Positions 44,529 through 53,254 of a stretch of DNA of 64,000 bases are shown here, piece after piece. Position 1 is the first letter of the stretch. Each line of letters starts with the position of its first letter. This stretch comes from CALHVX01 sp038757945 (GTDB lineage Bacteria; Pseudomonadota; Gammaproteobacteria; Pseudomonadales; Azotimanducaceae), in the NCBI GenBank assembly GCA_038757945.1, contig JBCDGJ010000003.1:14484-78483 (forward strand), read 5' to 3'. The notes beneath the pieces are model-generated. The model searched no databases. It saw only the letters and a list, made by a program, of their open reading frames with translations, and had not been told where the DNA came from. A program made the position numbers and the translations under genes.

Positions 44529-47213
44529 ATGTCTGGAATCAGTCGAAGCGCTTTGTTTGGCAAGCTCAATCCCATTGCCTACAAGGGGATAGATAGCGCG
44601 ACCGCGTTCTGCAAACTGCGGGGTAACCCTTACGTAGAGTTCGTGCACTGGTTGCACCAGCTGCTGCAGAATCAGGATTCCGATCTGCATCGGATCATCT
44701 CCACTTTCGAGCTCGATCCGGCCACGCTGGCCCGGGACCTCACCGAGCGGCTCGATGCGCTGCCGCGTGGCGCAACGGCCATCTCCAACTTCTCGCCTCA
44801 TATCGAGGAGGCCGTGGAACGGGGATGGGTATGTGGAACGCTGATGTACGGGGAATCCCAGGTCCGCACCGGTCACCTGGTGCTTGGCCTGCTGCAGACC
44901 CGTGGGCTGGCAACGGTCCTGACCAACGCGTCCGGCGAGTTCAACAAGATCAAGCTCGAGCGCCTTACGGACGAGTTCAGAGACATCGTCGCCGGCTCGC
45001 CGGAAGACTCGCTTGGCAGCACGGACGGTACCAACCTGAGCGGCGGCGCGGCGCCTGGTGAAACCAGTGGCGCCATGTCTCCGGAAATGGGACGGCAACA
45101 GGCGCTCAGCCAGTTCACGGTGGACTGGACCGAGCGCGCGCGCTCCGGGGAGCTGGATCCGATCGTGGGCCGCGACGAGGAGATCCGACAGATCGTCGAC
45201 ATCCTGATGCGCAGGCGCCAGAACAACCCGATTCTGACCGGTGAGGCCGGGGTCGGTAAGACGGCGGTGGTGGAAGGGTTTGCCCAGCGAATTGCGGCCG
45301 GTGACGTGCCCCCGATGTTGAAGAACGTCTCCCTGCGCGAGCTCGATGTTGCTCGCCTGCAGGCCGGGGCAAGCATGAAGGGCGAGTTCGAGAACCGGTT
45401 GAAGCAGGTGATCGAGGAGGTCCAGTCGTCCGAGAAGCCGATCATTCTCTTTATCGACGAAGCGCACACGCTGATCGGTGCCGGCGGTGCGGCGGGCACC
45501 GGCGATGCGGCAAACCTGCTCAAGCCGGCACTCGCGCGGGGCACGCTGCGCACAATCGCCGCGACCACCTGGGCGGAATACAAGAAGCACATCGAGAAAG
45601 ATCCGGCGTTGACGCGACGGTTTCAGGTCGTGCAGATTCCAGAGCCGGAGGAAGACAAGGCCATCCGGATGATGCGGGGCATGACGTCGACGATGGAGAA
45701 GCACCATCGCGTCCAGATTCTTGACGAGGCCGTTGAAGCCGCGGTGCGCCTGTCGCATCGCTATATTCCGGCGCGACAGCTGCCGGACAAGTCGGTATCG
45801 CTGATCGATACCGCCTGCGCCCGGGTTGCCATCAGCCAGCATGCTACCCCGGCTGAAGTTGAAGATACGCGTCGCACCATCGAAGCGCTGATCACGGAGC
45901 TCGAGATTATCGAGCGTGAGAGTGCCATCGGGGTCGACGTCGAAGAGCGCAGGTTGGGTGTTGAGCACCGGCTGGCGGATGCCAAGGATCAGCTGGCCGA
46001 AGTCGAGCAGCGTTGGGAGAGCGAGCAGACAGTCGTCGATCAGATTCTCGAACTGCGTGCGCAGCTGCGTGGAGAGACGGATGAAGCAGCGGCCGATGGC
46101 GCCGAGCCGGCCGATCCGGCGAACAAAGAAGCGCTGCTCGACCAGCTTCGTCCGCTGCAGGCGCAGCTTGCGGAGCTGCAGGGTGAGCGGCCGCTGATCC
46201 TGCCGAGCGTTGATGAGCAGGCGGTGGCGTCAGTCGTGGCGGACTGGACGGGTATCCCGGTCGGACGGATGGTGAAAGACGAGATCAGTACCGTCCTGAA
46301 CCTCGCGGACCTGCTGAAGAATCGCATCATCGGTCAGGATCATGCGCTGGAGATGATTGCGAAGCGGATTCAGACTTCGCGCGCCGGGCTCGACAACCCG
46401 AACAAGCCCATTGGCGTTTTCATGCTGGCCGGGACCTCCGGGGTCGGCAAAACGGAGACAGCGCTTGCGCTTGCGGAAACGCTCTACGGCGGCGAGCAGA
46501 ACATCATTACGATCAACATGAGCGAGTTTCAGGAGGCGCACACGGTTTCCACCCTGAAGGGGGCGCCGCCCGGCTACGTCGGCTACGGGGAGGGCGGCAT
46601 CCTCACCGAAGCCGTGCGCAGGCGACCCTACAGCGTGGTGCTGCTGGACGAGGTCGAGAAGGCCCACCCGGACGTTCATGAGATCTTCTTCCAGGTCTTC
46701 GACAAGGGCGTGATGGAGGACGGCGAGGGTCGAACGATCGACTTCAAGAATACGCTGATTCTGCTGACCACGAACGCTGGCACAGAGTTGATCTCCAACA
46801 TGTGTGCGGATCCGGAGCTGATGCCCGATCCTGAAGGAATCGCCAAAGCGCTGCGGGAGCCGCTGCTGAAGGAGTTCCCCGCGGCACTGCTCGGGCGGCT
46901 GGTGGTCATTCCTTACTATCCGCTGAGCGACGAGATGATTGGCGCCATTACCCGGCTGCAGCTGGGCCGCATCGAGAAGCGGGTGACGGAAGCGCACGGT
47001 GTACCGTTCAGCTACGACGATTCGGTCATCGATCTGGTTGCCGCGCGGTGCACGGAAATGGAGAGCGGCGGACGCATGATCGATGCGATTCTCACTAACA
47101 CCGTGTTGCCACACATCTCCCGGGAGTTTCTGACGCGCCTGATGGACGGCGAAACGGTGGAGAAGATCCACATCGGCGTCGAGGAAGGCGAGTTCAGCTA
47201 TTCGTTCGGATGA
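44529..47213 (+). CDS. tssH: T6SS sheath-recycling AAA+ ATPase TssH (ClpV)
   Basis: An 894-residue ClpB-type ATPase. The N-terminal ClpN domain (1-160) binds contracted TssC. The first AAA+ module has GEAGVGKTA (from about residue 238) and ILFIDEAHTLIGAGG; the second has GTSGVGKTE (from about 635) and VVLLDEVEKAHPDV. A middle coiled-coil region includes LRAQLRGETDEAAADGAEPAD, an unusual acidic/Ala stretch. It disassembles spent sheath for reuse. GGGGAG precedes the ATG. Its 3' end overlaps a convergent gene by 16 bp. Confidence 0.96.
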   Translation: MSGISRSALFGKLNPIAYKGIDSATAFCKLRGNPYVEFVHWLHQLLQNQDSDLHRIISTFELDPATLARDLTERLDALPRGATAISNFSPHIEEAVERGWVCGTLMYGESQVRTGHLVLGLLQTRGLATVLTNASGEFNKIKLERLTDEFRDIVAGSPEDSLGSTDGTNLSGGAAPGETSGAMSPEMGRQQALSQFTVDWTERARSGELDPIVGRDEEIRQIVDILMRRRQNNPILTGEAGVGKTAVVEGFAQRIAAGDVPPMLKNVSLRELDVARLQAGASMKGEFENRLKQVIEEVQSSEKPIILFIDEAHTLIGAGGAAGTGDAANLLKPALARGTLRTIAATTWAEYKKHIEKDPALTRRFQVVQIPEPEEDKAIRMMRGMTSTMEKHHRVQILDEAVEAAVRLSHRYIPARQLPDKSVSLIDTACARVAISQHATPAEVEDTRRTIEALITELEIIERESAIGVDVEERRLGVEHRLADAKDQLAEVEQRWESEQTVVDQILELRAQLRGETDEAAADGAEPADPANKEALLDQLRPLQAQLAELQGERPLILPSVDEQAVASVVADWTGIPVGRMVKDEISTVLNLADLLKNRIIGQDHALEMIAKRIQTSRAGLDNPNKPIGVFMLAGTSGVGKTETALALAETLYGGEQNIITINMSEFQEAHTVSTLKGAPPGYVGYGEGGILTEAVRRRPYSVVLLDEVEKAHPDVHEIFFQVFDKGVMEDGEGRTIDFKNTLILLTTNAGTELISNMCADPELMPDPEGIAKALREPLLKEFPAALLGRLVVIPYYPLSDEMIGAITRLQLGRIEKRVTEAHGVPFSYDDSVIDLVAARCTEMESGGRMIDAILTNTVLPHISREFLTRLMDGETVEKIHIGVEEGEFSYSFG

Positions 47214-48637
47214 AGTCCACGGCCCTGGTTTTCTGGTGGTGCCGCAACGGCGCTGCTTGAGTGCTGTGCGCAGAAGAACCGCCCAATAACGGGCTTACGG
47301 CCCTCATGGCGCATCGTGTGGGTCTCTTCGGTGAGCAGCTGAAAACCAGTGCGTGTCAGCTGTTCCCGAACGTGGTCCGCGTTGTGCTGATATCTGCCGG
47401 TGGGCTGAAGGGCGTAGCCCGCTTCTGATTCGATGAGATCCTCGACGGAGAAGGCGAGGTGCTTCGAGTCGGTGAGCACCGCTGCGATTCCAGCCAGCAG
47501 CGGCTCGAGGGTGCCGAAGTAGTTGAACACGTCCGTGGCAATGACCAGATCGAACCGCTCGTCGGCCCTGGTCAGAAACTCGAGGATGTCTTCTGCGACG
47601 AGCGAATCGTAGAGGCCTCTCGATCGGGCGACGTCGAGCATTTTCGGCGACAGATCCACGCCGACCAGGCGCTGACAGTGGTCCGCCATGGCTTCGCCGA
47701 GCAGCCCCGTGCCACAGCCCAGGTCGAGCGCCGCGTTGTAGCTAAGCGTGTCCGGGGCAATGGTTGCTGCCAGCATCTCGCGCAGTAGCCGCGGGCCCTG
47801 GTATCCGAGCCGCGACAGGGTTTCGTCAAAGGAGTCTGCAAAGCCGTCGAACAGGGCCTGGACGTAGTCGGTTGATACTCTGGAACCGGTTGCTCCGGCA
47901 ATCGCGTCGATGGTGTGACCGATCAGCGAATGGACGGTAGGGTGATCCCGCAGCACGCTGATCGCCTGGTCTTTTGCTCCGAGGGCGGCCAGGACCTCCG
48001 CGCACCGCACGCGTGTTCCCGTATCGTCGGGGTCGAGCTCCAGCGCCCTCAGATAGTGCCGCGACGCGTTGTCGCGGTCTTCAAGGAGTTCAGCGATACG
48101 TCCCATGTTGAAGAAGTCGACGGCGTGCGCGTCGAGCTGCGAAGCCGTCATGCTGGCTTCGAAGCTCAGCAGATGATCGTCAGCTTCAAACAGGCATTGA
48201 GCGAGGTTGCTCCAGGCTTCGTAGAAATCCGGTTGCAGACGGGTTGCTTCGCGGTAGGCGGCAATTGCGGCGTCCAGACGTTCGAGCTGATGCTCCGCCG
48301 CAGCGAGGTTGTAGTGTGCTTCTGCATCGTTCGGGGCGAGGCTGATGGTGTGCTGCCAGGCCTCCGTGGCGGCAGTGAATTCACCAGCCCGGTGCAGGCC
48401 CGTTGCGTGGTTGAAGCACACGACCGGATTGTCCGGCGCGATCTCTGCCGCACGGGCGAAAGCGACGAGCGCATCTTTGGGCTGCTCCAACCGTTCGTAA
48501 ACCCGCCCCAGATTATTCCAGGCCTTGAAGTTGCCCGGTTCCTCGACCAGCAGCTGCCGGTAGACTTCCGCGGCTCCGTTCAGGTCGCCTTCGGCGGTGC
48601 GGCTGAGGGCGATCTCGAATGTGGCGTCTACACTCAT
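47198..48637 (-). CDS. TPR-repeat SAM-dependent methyltransferase within the T6SS locus
   Basis: A 479-residue fusion. Residues 1-235 hold about six TPR units (for example GNFKAWNNLGRVYERLEQPKDALVAFARAAEIAPDN). The linker ALFDGFADSFDETLSRLGYQGPRLL is followed by a class I methyltransferase with ALDLGCGTGLLGEAM (from residue 303), VGVDLSP and FDLVIATDVFNYFG. The C-terminal tail is low complexity. It is read against the T6SS genes and splits tssH from the PAAR/VgrG island. A role in modifying an effector or a surface component is inference. No toxin signature is present. Confidence 0.8.
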   Translation of the reverse strand: MSVDATFEIALSRTAEGDLNGAAEVYRQLLVEEPGNFKAWNNLGRVYERLEQPKDALVAFARAAEIAPDNPVVCFNHATGLHRAGEFTAATEAWQHTISLAPNDAEAHYNLAAAEHQLERLDAAIAAYREATRLQPDFYEAWSNLAQCLFEADDHLLSFEASMTASQLDAHAVDFFNMGRIAELLEDRDNASRHYLRALELDPDDTGTRVRCAEVLAALGAKDQAISVLRDHPTVHSLIGHTIDAIAGATGSRVSTDYVQALFDGFADSFDETLSRLGYQGPRLLREMLAATIAPDTLSYNAALDLGCGTGLLGEAMADHCQRLVGVDLSPKMLDVARSRGLYDSLVAEDILEFLTRADERFDLVIATDVFNYFGTLEPLLAGIAAVLTDSKHLAFSVEDLIESEAGYALQPTGRYQHNADHVREQLTRTGFQLLTEETHTMRHEGRKPVIGRFFCAQHSSSAVAAPPENQGRGLHPNE

Positions 48638-48832
48638 AGGCGATCGGTCAGCCGTGCCAGGGTAGCGTTCCAGCGGGAGTTGCCTGCTGCAGGGGTGCTT
48701 GCTATAAAGGCAATAAGCCTCTGAAATTGATGGAATTTTCTATTGGAAAATGGTGTCATTGGCGGCTTGTCGGGCTGCGCGTTGCAGCGGCTGTCATCCT
48801 CATTGGCGTAGATGGTTTGAAGAAGCTAGATC
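48638..48832. promoter_or_regulatory. Divergent spacer with inverted repeat
   Basis: Between divergent genes lies an AT-rich core, including TATAAA near 48703-48708 and a perfect inverted repeat ATTTTC-TATTG-GAAAAT (48735-48751). The repeat could be an operator or a transcript hairpin for the accessory island. Promoter assignment is tentative. Confidence 0.35.
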
Positions 48833-49111
48833 ATGGGTCGTCCTAAGATACTGGAAGTTGAGTACCACGAGTTCTTTGGCGCGTTGACCAAGGCGATCGA
48901 CGCCGGTCATCGGCTGGAGAAATCAGATGGTCAACCATGGCAGGATTTTGTCGAAGCGCAGAGCGTCAATGAAGTGGCCATGGCAAGCTGGGGCCGCTCC
49001 AAGTTTCAGAAAGTTGAGCCGGTCATCATTACCAACGGCCGCTGGACGGGCTACTACGTCTACTCCAAGGACGACGAGGGGTGCCTGAAGTGGACCATGG
49101 AAGAAGACTGA
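48833..49111 (+). CDS. Small hypothetical protein upstream of PAAR
   Basis: A 92-residue acidic protein, MGRPKILEVEYHEFFGALTK..., ending GCLKWTMEED. It has no signal peptide, membrane span or recognised motif. The middle WQDFVEAQSVNEVAMASWGR and C-terminal GRWTGYYVYSKDDEG suggest a compact alpha/beta fold. It begins 21 bp before the PAAR gene and is likely co-transcribed with it. Candidate roles are adaptor, immunity protein or small effector; sequence alone cannot decide. Confidence 0.6.
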   Translation: MGRPKILEVEYHEFFGALTKAIDAGHRLEKSDGQPWQDFVEAQSVNEVAMASWGRSKFQKVEPVIITNGRWTGYYVYSKDDEGCLKWTMEED

Positions 49112-49132
49112 TCCGGGGTAGGGGGTAGAGCC

Positions 49133-49519
49133 GTGTCCGCGCCAGCCGCACGAATCAGCGATAAGGTGCTGCAGTCGGCCCCGCACTGCCACGCGCCCAT
49201 TCATCCGCCCGCTTTGGTGCCGACGCCCGTTCCCCATCCGCCGCTGCCGCTGACCATCGTCAAGGGGCAGCCTAACGTGATGATTGGCGGCATGCCGGCA
49301 GCCAGGGTCACGGATATCACGACGCCCTGCATGTTGCCGGGGTGCATACCCGCCGGACCGGGCATGATTGCCAAGGGGTCAGCAACGGTCTTCATCGGCG
49401 GCCTGCCGGCCGCCCGCGTGGGCGATATGACCTCGCACCCGAGTTGCGTGGCGCCCATCCCTGCTCCGACCGGCACTGTCATCGGACCCGGCTGCGCGAC
49501 CGTCCTGATCGGCGGTTAA
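49133..49519 (+). CDS. T6SS PAAR-domain spike-tip protein
   Basis: A 128-residue protein from GTG 49133. It carries two PAAR-type blocks, MIGGMPAARVTDITTPC and FIGGLPAARVGDMTSHPSC, and a terminal GCATVLIGG. Pro-rich HCHAPIHPPALVPTPVPHPP near the start supplies metal-ligand candidates. PAAR proteins cap the VgrG trimer with a zinc-bound cone and often carry toxins. This one has no extra domain or prePAAR membrane helices, so it is a bare tip. It is followed within three bases by a methyltransferase gene. Confidence 0.92.
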   Translation: MSAPAARISDKVLQSAPHCHAPIHPPALVPTPVPHPPLPLTIVKGQPNVMIGGMPAARVTDITTPCMLPGCIPAGPGMIAKGSATVFIGGLPAARVGDMTSHPSCVAPIPAPTGTVIGPGCATVLIGG

Positions 49520-49521
49520 GC

Positions 49522-50592
49522 TTGCGCGTCGCGCACTGGGAGCTGGTCGCACCGCGCTGTCCGCGCTGTTCCCTCAATGGTCAGGCTGACGCTCAGCTCG
49601 AGCTGTGCGTAGCTACAACCGAGCCCGAGCTGCAGCAGGGTATGGCGCAATGCCCGAATGCTGCCTGCGGACAGCGTTATCCCATAATCGACGGTGTGCC
49701 GATCATCGTTCCGGACATCGCTGCCTATCTGGCGACCTGGTTGCCGCAGATCCTCGAGCGTCAGGACCTTGGTCCGGAGCTGCAGGGCCTGATTGCCGAC
49801 AGTTTGCCAATGGCAGACGGCTTCCACAGCGGCCGGCAATACCTCAGCAGCTACGCCTGGGACGGCTATTCCGAGTTTGACCCGGGGCTGCCACCGGCGC
49901 GACGGTGTGACGGGAGCCAGACCGTTGCTCTGCTCGAGGCGATGCTCGAAGACGAGCCAGCCGCCGCTGGGCTGGTGCTGGACCTTGGTTGCGGTGCCGG
50001 GCGTTCGACTTTTGAACTTGGCGCACGGGGTCCGGGCCTGGTGTTGGGCATCGAGCAGAACTTCAGCTTCGCGCGATTTGCACAGCGGATCCGGATGCAG
50101 GGTGAGGTGGTGTATCCGCTGCGAAGAGCCGGGGCCCACTACGAAGAGCGCCGGCATTCCGTCGACTTCCCGAGCGCGGACCGGGTCGACTTCTGGGTCT
50201 GCGATGCCGCCGCGTTGCCGCTGGCTGCTGGCGCAGTTGATCAGATCGTGGCGCTGAATCTGCTGGACGCGGTGCCGGCGCCGCTGGAACTGCTGACGTC
50301 CATCGACCGCGTGCTACGCCCGGGTGCCAGCGCCCATCTCGCGACGCCCTTCGAGTGGCGGGAGGACCTGACGCCCAGGGCCGGCTGGTTCGGCGGGCAT
50401 TCGGCCCACCACGATCACGAAGGTGATCCGATTGCAGTGTTGAAACGGGTGCTTGCTGCCCCGGAATATGGACTCCAGGGTCTGGAGCTCGTGGCTGAAC
50501 GGGATGACATCCCCTGGCGGATGCGTGTTGATGATCGCGCGACGACCGAGTATCGCAACTTCTGCGCAGTGCTGCGCAAACGGGGGGCTTAG
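49522..50592 (+). CDS. Zinc-ribbon (Trm112-like) SAM-dependent methyltransferase next to PAAR
   Basis: About 356 residues from a proposed TTG at 49522, three bases after the PAAR stop. Cys13, Cys16, Cys44 and Cys49 (CPRC and CPNAAC) form a zinc ribbon ending YPIIDGVPIIVPD, as in Trm112-like/Methyltransf_11 proteins. Class I methyltransferase motif LVLDLGCGAGRSTFELG starts at about residue 152, with VCDAAALPLAAGAVDQIVALNLLDAVPAP and LRPGA following. Position suggests it belongs to the spike module, perhaps as effector or effector modifier. It could equally be a passenger enzyme. It abuts the convergent chaperone gene, overlapping by 4 bp. Confidence 0.78.
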   Translation: MRVAHWELVAPRCPRCSLNGQADAQLELCVATTEPELQQGMAQCPNAACGQRYPIIDGVPIIVPDIAAYLATWLPQILERQDLGPELQGLIADSLPMADGFHSGRQYLSSYAWDGYSEFDPGLPPARRCDGSQTVALLEAMLEDEPAAAGLVLDLGCGAGRSTFELGARGPGLVLGIEQNFSFARFAQRIRMQGEVVYPLRRAGAHYEERRHSVDFPSADRVDFWVCDAAALPLAAGAVDQIVALNLLDAVPAPLELLTSIDRVLRPGASAHLATPFEWREDLTPRAGWFGGHSAHHDHEGDPIAVLKRVLAAPEYGLQGLELVAERDDIPWRMRVDDRATTEYRNFCAVLRKRGA

Positions 50593-51023
50593 CCGGCGGT
50601 GGGTTTGAAGCTGGCCAGCACCTGGTCGAACATCGGCTCCGCGGTTGTGAAAGCTGCTGTCGGTGCGCTGCTGATGAAGCGGTAGAACTGCAGCGGCTCA
50701 GCGTCGATAAAGAGGTGGATCTCCTTCTGGATCTGGGCCAGGTCCTCGGATCCCCAGCTGAACTTGAGGATCACGTAGTTCCAGCTGCCACGCACGTTTT
50801 CAACGGTCTCGAGCATCTCAAAGTTGTCATAGGCTGCTTCAATAAGCTGGCGCTGCTCCGCTAGATACTGGGCAAGGTCGGGTATCTCAAGGGGCAAGGA
50901 CGAGCTTACGCTGAGCCTCGCGGGGTTGTTGCCGCCAAGCTCCGGATACACCCAGGCATAGGTCGAAGCATCAATACCCCCGGGCGGTAGCTTCAGGCTG
51001 AAGCTGGGTGTCGCGAACTCCAT
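50589..51023 (-). CDS. DcrB/DUF1795 family protein, Eag-type T6SS chaperone candidate
   Basis: A 144-residue protein. Its N-terminus is beta-rich and the middle contains DLAQYLAEQRQLIEAAYDNFEMLE, as in the DcrB/DUF1795 family that includes EagR/EagT6 chaperones. Eag chaperones shield the N-terminal membrane helices of prePAAR effectors and load them onto VgrG. It directly follows vgrG with a one-base overlap (TGATG), which strongly supports a spike-loading role. No prePAAR effector is encoded in the window, so its client is missing or elsewhere. Confidence 0.78.
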   Translation of the reverse strand: MEFATPSFSLKLPPGGIDASTYAWVYPELGGNNPARLSVSSSLPLEIPDLAQYLAEQRQLIEAAYDNFEMLETVENVRGSWNYVILKFSWGSEDLAQIQKEIHLFIDAEPLQFYRFISSAPTAAFTTAEPMFDQVLASFKPTAG

Positions 51024-53029
51024 CAGTTGATCTTGACCATGGGTCCATTGATCTCGACGATCGCACCGCCCTTGAGGCTGAGCGCCGCCCCAGCCTGCAC
51101 GTTGAAGGTGGAGCCGGACTTCTGCATCACCATGCCGGAGGTTTCGATCTTGATGCCCGACTTGTCAATGGCGATGACCGAGCCGCCGACCTTCAGCGTG
51201 ATGTTGTCCTTCGCCTCGATGACGATGTTGCTGGCGGTAATGTAGCTGTCCTTGGTCACCACCTGACTGTGATTCTTCTCAAACACATAGGACACGTCCT
51301 CACCGACCTTCAGCGAATAGGACTTGGTGACCTCCTGAGCCTGCATACCCTGGATCGTCAGGTGGCGATCCTTGCCCAGCTCTTCTTTGTGGTCGAGCGT
51401 CACTTTCTCGTGCCGCTCGCCTTTGACGGTTTCTACCTTGTGACGTTCGACGACCAGATTGCGATCGTTGCCGATCTGCTCGCGCCGGTCGTTCTTGGCT
51501 CTGACGTCGAGATCCTTTTCGCTGTGCAGGAACACCTGCTCTTCGCCCTTCTTGTCCTCGAACCGGAGCTCGTTGAATCCTTCGCCGCCCTTGCTCGAGT
51601 TGCTTTTGGTGGTCGATCGCGTCGCGTTTGCCGGCAGCGCGTAGGGCGGTTTGTTCGAACCGTTGTACACCCGGCCAACGACGATAGGCTGGTCCGGATC
51701 AGCTTCCAGGAACTCGACGATCACTTCATGGCCAATGCGGGGGAGGGCGATGGCGCCCCAGTTCTGACCGGCCCAGCTGCTCGCGACGCGAACCCAGCAG
51801 GAGCTGTTCTCGTCTGCTTTCGAGTACCGGTCCCAATGGAACATGAGCTTCACCCGGCCGTGTTCGTCGGTCCAGATTTCCTCGCCCGACTTGCCGACCA
51901 CGATGGCCGTCTGCGGGCCGCGGATCTCCGGCTTCGGCGTAATGCGCGGTGACCGGTATTGCGTCTGCGCCGTAATCGCTTCGACACTGCAGCTGTGCTT
52001 CTCTTCGGCGGCTGCGGCGTTCTCGTAGATCTGGCCGCCGATGCGATGTTCCACGGCGACCACCAGGTACTCGGTGTTCAGCTCCGTGCGCTCATGGCCC
52101 TCGAGCTGGAAGCGGCCGCCGGCGAGCAGGTCGCGTGCGCTGCTCTCGCCGTCGAAAATCGAAAACTGGGCTTTACGTTCTTCGAGCCGCTTGTTGACGT
52201 AGCTGTCGCCATCACCGGTGGTGAGGTATTCCGGTTCGTAGTCGAAAATCTCGAAGCCATCGCTGGCGTGGCCATCCGGCGCTGCCGCAGCAACCTCGAG
52301 GCTCGCTTTCGGCTTCTCGAAATCGAAACTGCGCAGCGCGTAGGCGCCAGGCTGAATCTGTTGGGTCATGTGCCAGCTGTACATGGTCGCGCCTTCGCGA
52401 CCGCCGACGTTGCCGTCCGGGGCGAAGCCCAGATTGCCGTTCAGGGGCAGCGGATCATGGCCGGACAGGCTGTCTGCGAGCACGAGGGTGTGCTTACCGT
52501 TTTCGTGGGTGAAGTAGTAGTAGAACCCTTCCTGCTCCATCAGGCGGCTGACGAAGTTGAAGTCCGTTTCCCGGTACTGAACGCAGTAGTCCCAGGTTCG
52601 ATAGGAGCCCGTCAGCCGGTCTTCGAAGTCCGAGAAGCCGTGGTTCCGGAACACCTCTTTGATCACGTCCGGAACCGTCTTCTCCTGAAAAATCTGACAG
52701 TCCGAGGTCCGGGTCAGGAACCACAGCCAGGGTTTCAGGGTCAGCGCATAGCGGAACAGCCGGCCAGAGCCAGGACGTTGCTGAAAGCGGGTCACAAAAC
52801 CGTTGAAATACCGGGGATCGCCGTCGACCTGATTCAGCCGGACAGTCATGTTTTCGCCGAGCAGGTCGGCTGGCTTGATGGCATCGTCTTCGCTGACGAC
52901 CTCGAGCTCTATATCGAACAGCCGTCCCAGCCGCTCCGTGGCCACCATGGAGCCGAAGGCAAGCGTGTCGTCGCCAAGGGGCGAGGCAACGGCAACCTCG
53001 CGATTCGCCTGGCTGATGTTTGCTGCCAT
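51023..53029 (-). CDS. vgrG: T6SS spike protein VgrG (TssI)
   Basis: A 668-residue VgrG. The gp27-like part has the conserved FVSRLMEQEGFYYYFTHE, and the gp5 OB-fold region reads EHGRVKLMFHWDR and SWAGQNWGAIALPRIGHEV, followed by DPDQPIVVGRVYN. The C-terminal triple-stranded beta-helix (about 500-668) has repeated short strands and ends at EINGPMVKIN with no added toxin domain. ATG 53029 is chosen because GGGAG precedes it; an in-frame ATG at 53050 lacks this. It trimerises at the tube tip and is capped by PAAR. It is transcribed opposite to the core genes, from a promoter shared back-to-back with the fha gene. Confidence 0.96.
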   Translation of the reverse strand: MAANISQANREVAVASPLGDDTLAFGSMVATERLGRLFDIELEVVSEDDAIKPADLLGENMTVRLNQVDGDPRYFNGFVTRFQQRPGSGRLFRYALTLKPWLWFLTRTSDCQIFQEKTVPDVIKEVFRNHGFSDFEDRLTGSYRTWDYCVQYRETDFNFVSRLMEQEGFYYYFTHENGKHTLVLADSLSGHDPLPLNGNLGFAPDGNVGGREGATMYSWHMTQQIQPGAYALRSFDFEKPKASLEVAAAAPDGHASDGFEIFDYEPEYLTTGDGDSYVNKRLEERKAQFSIFDGESSARDLLAGGRFQLEGHERTELNTEYLVVAVEHRIGGQIYENAAAAEEKHSCSVEAITAQTQYRSPRITPKPEIRGPQTAIVVGKSGEEIWTDEHGRVKLMFHWDRYSKADENSSCWVRVASSWAGQNWGAIALPRIGHEVIVEFLEADPDQPIVVGRVYNGSNKPPYALPANATRSTTKSNSSKGGEGFNELRFEDKKGEEQVFLHSEKDLDVRAKNDRREQIGNDRNLVVERHKVETVKGERHEKVTLDHKEELGKDRHLTIQGMQAQEVTKSYSLKVGEDVSYVFEKNHSQVVTKDSYITASNIVIEAKDNITLKVGGSVIAIDKSGIKIETSGMVMQKSGSTFNVQAGAALSLKGGAIVEINGPMVKIN

Positions 53030-53254
53030 TGCATCTGCTCCCTCTTCCACTCACCCGGGCGCTCGGCCACTGCCTGCGCAACGGGCCCATGCATAGCGTT
53101 CATCCGCGCCAGACGCTGCCCGGGCTGCTACCCTTGCAATGTCAACTGGATGAAAGTAATTTAAACGAAATCAATTGGTTAAAGAAAGTACTTTTACAGC
53201 TTTTCGGCCTCCATCAGAGTGCTAAAATCGCATGGTGCTTTGGAGCTTGGTGTC
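53030..53254. promoter_or_regulatory. AT-rich divergent promoter region between vgrG and fha
   Basis: Compared with its GC-rich surroundings, 53150-53205 is AT-rich. TTGCAA (53134-53139) and TAATTT (53157-53162) are 17 bp apart and could be a plus-strand sigma-70 promoter, though the -10 is poor. A palindromic AAAGTACTTT lies near 53185 and could bind a dimeric regulator. GGAG about 9 nt before 53255 is the fha ribosome-binding site. Confidence 0.45.

Noticed and set aside
44514..45968. Minus-strand frame of 484 codons
   Set aside because: Antisense to tssH, with His/Arg/Gln-rich composition typical of shadow frames.
51959..53164. Plus-strand frame of 401 codons
   Set aside because: Antisense to vgrG, no domain, no ribosome-binding site.
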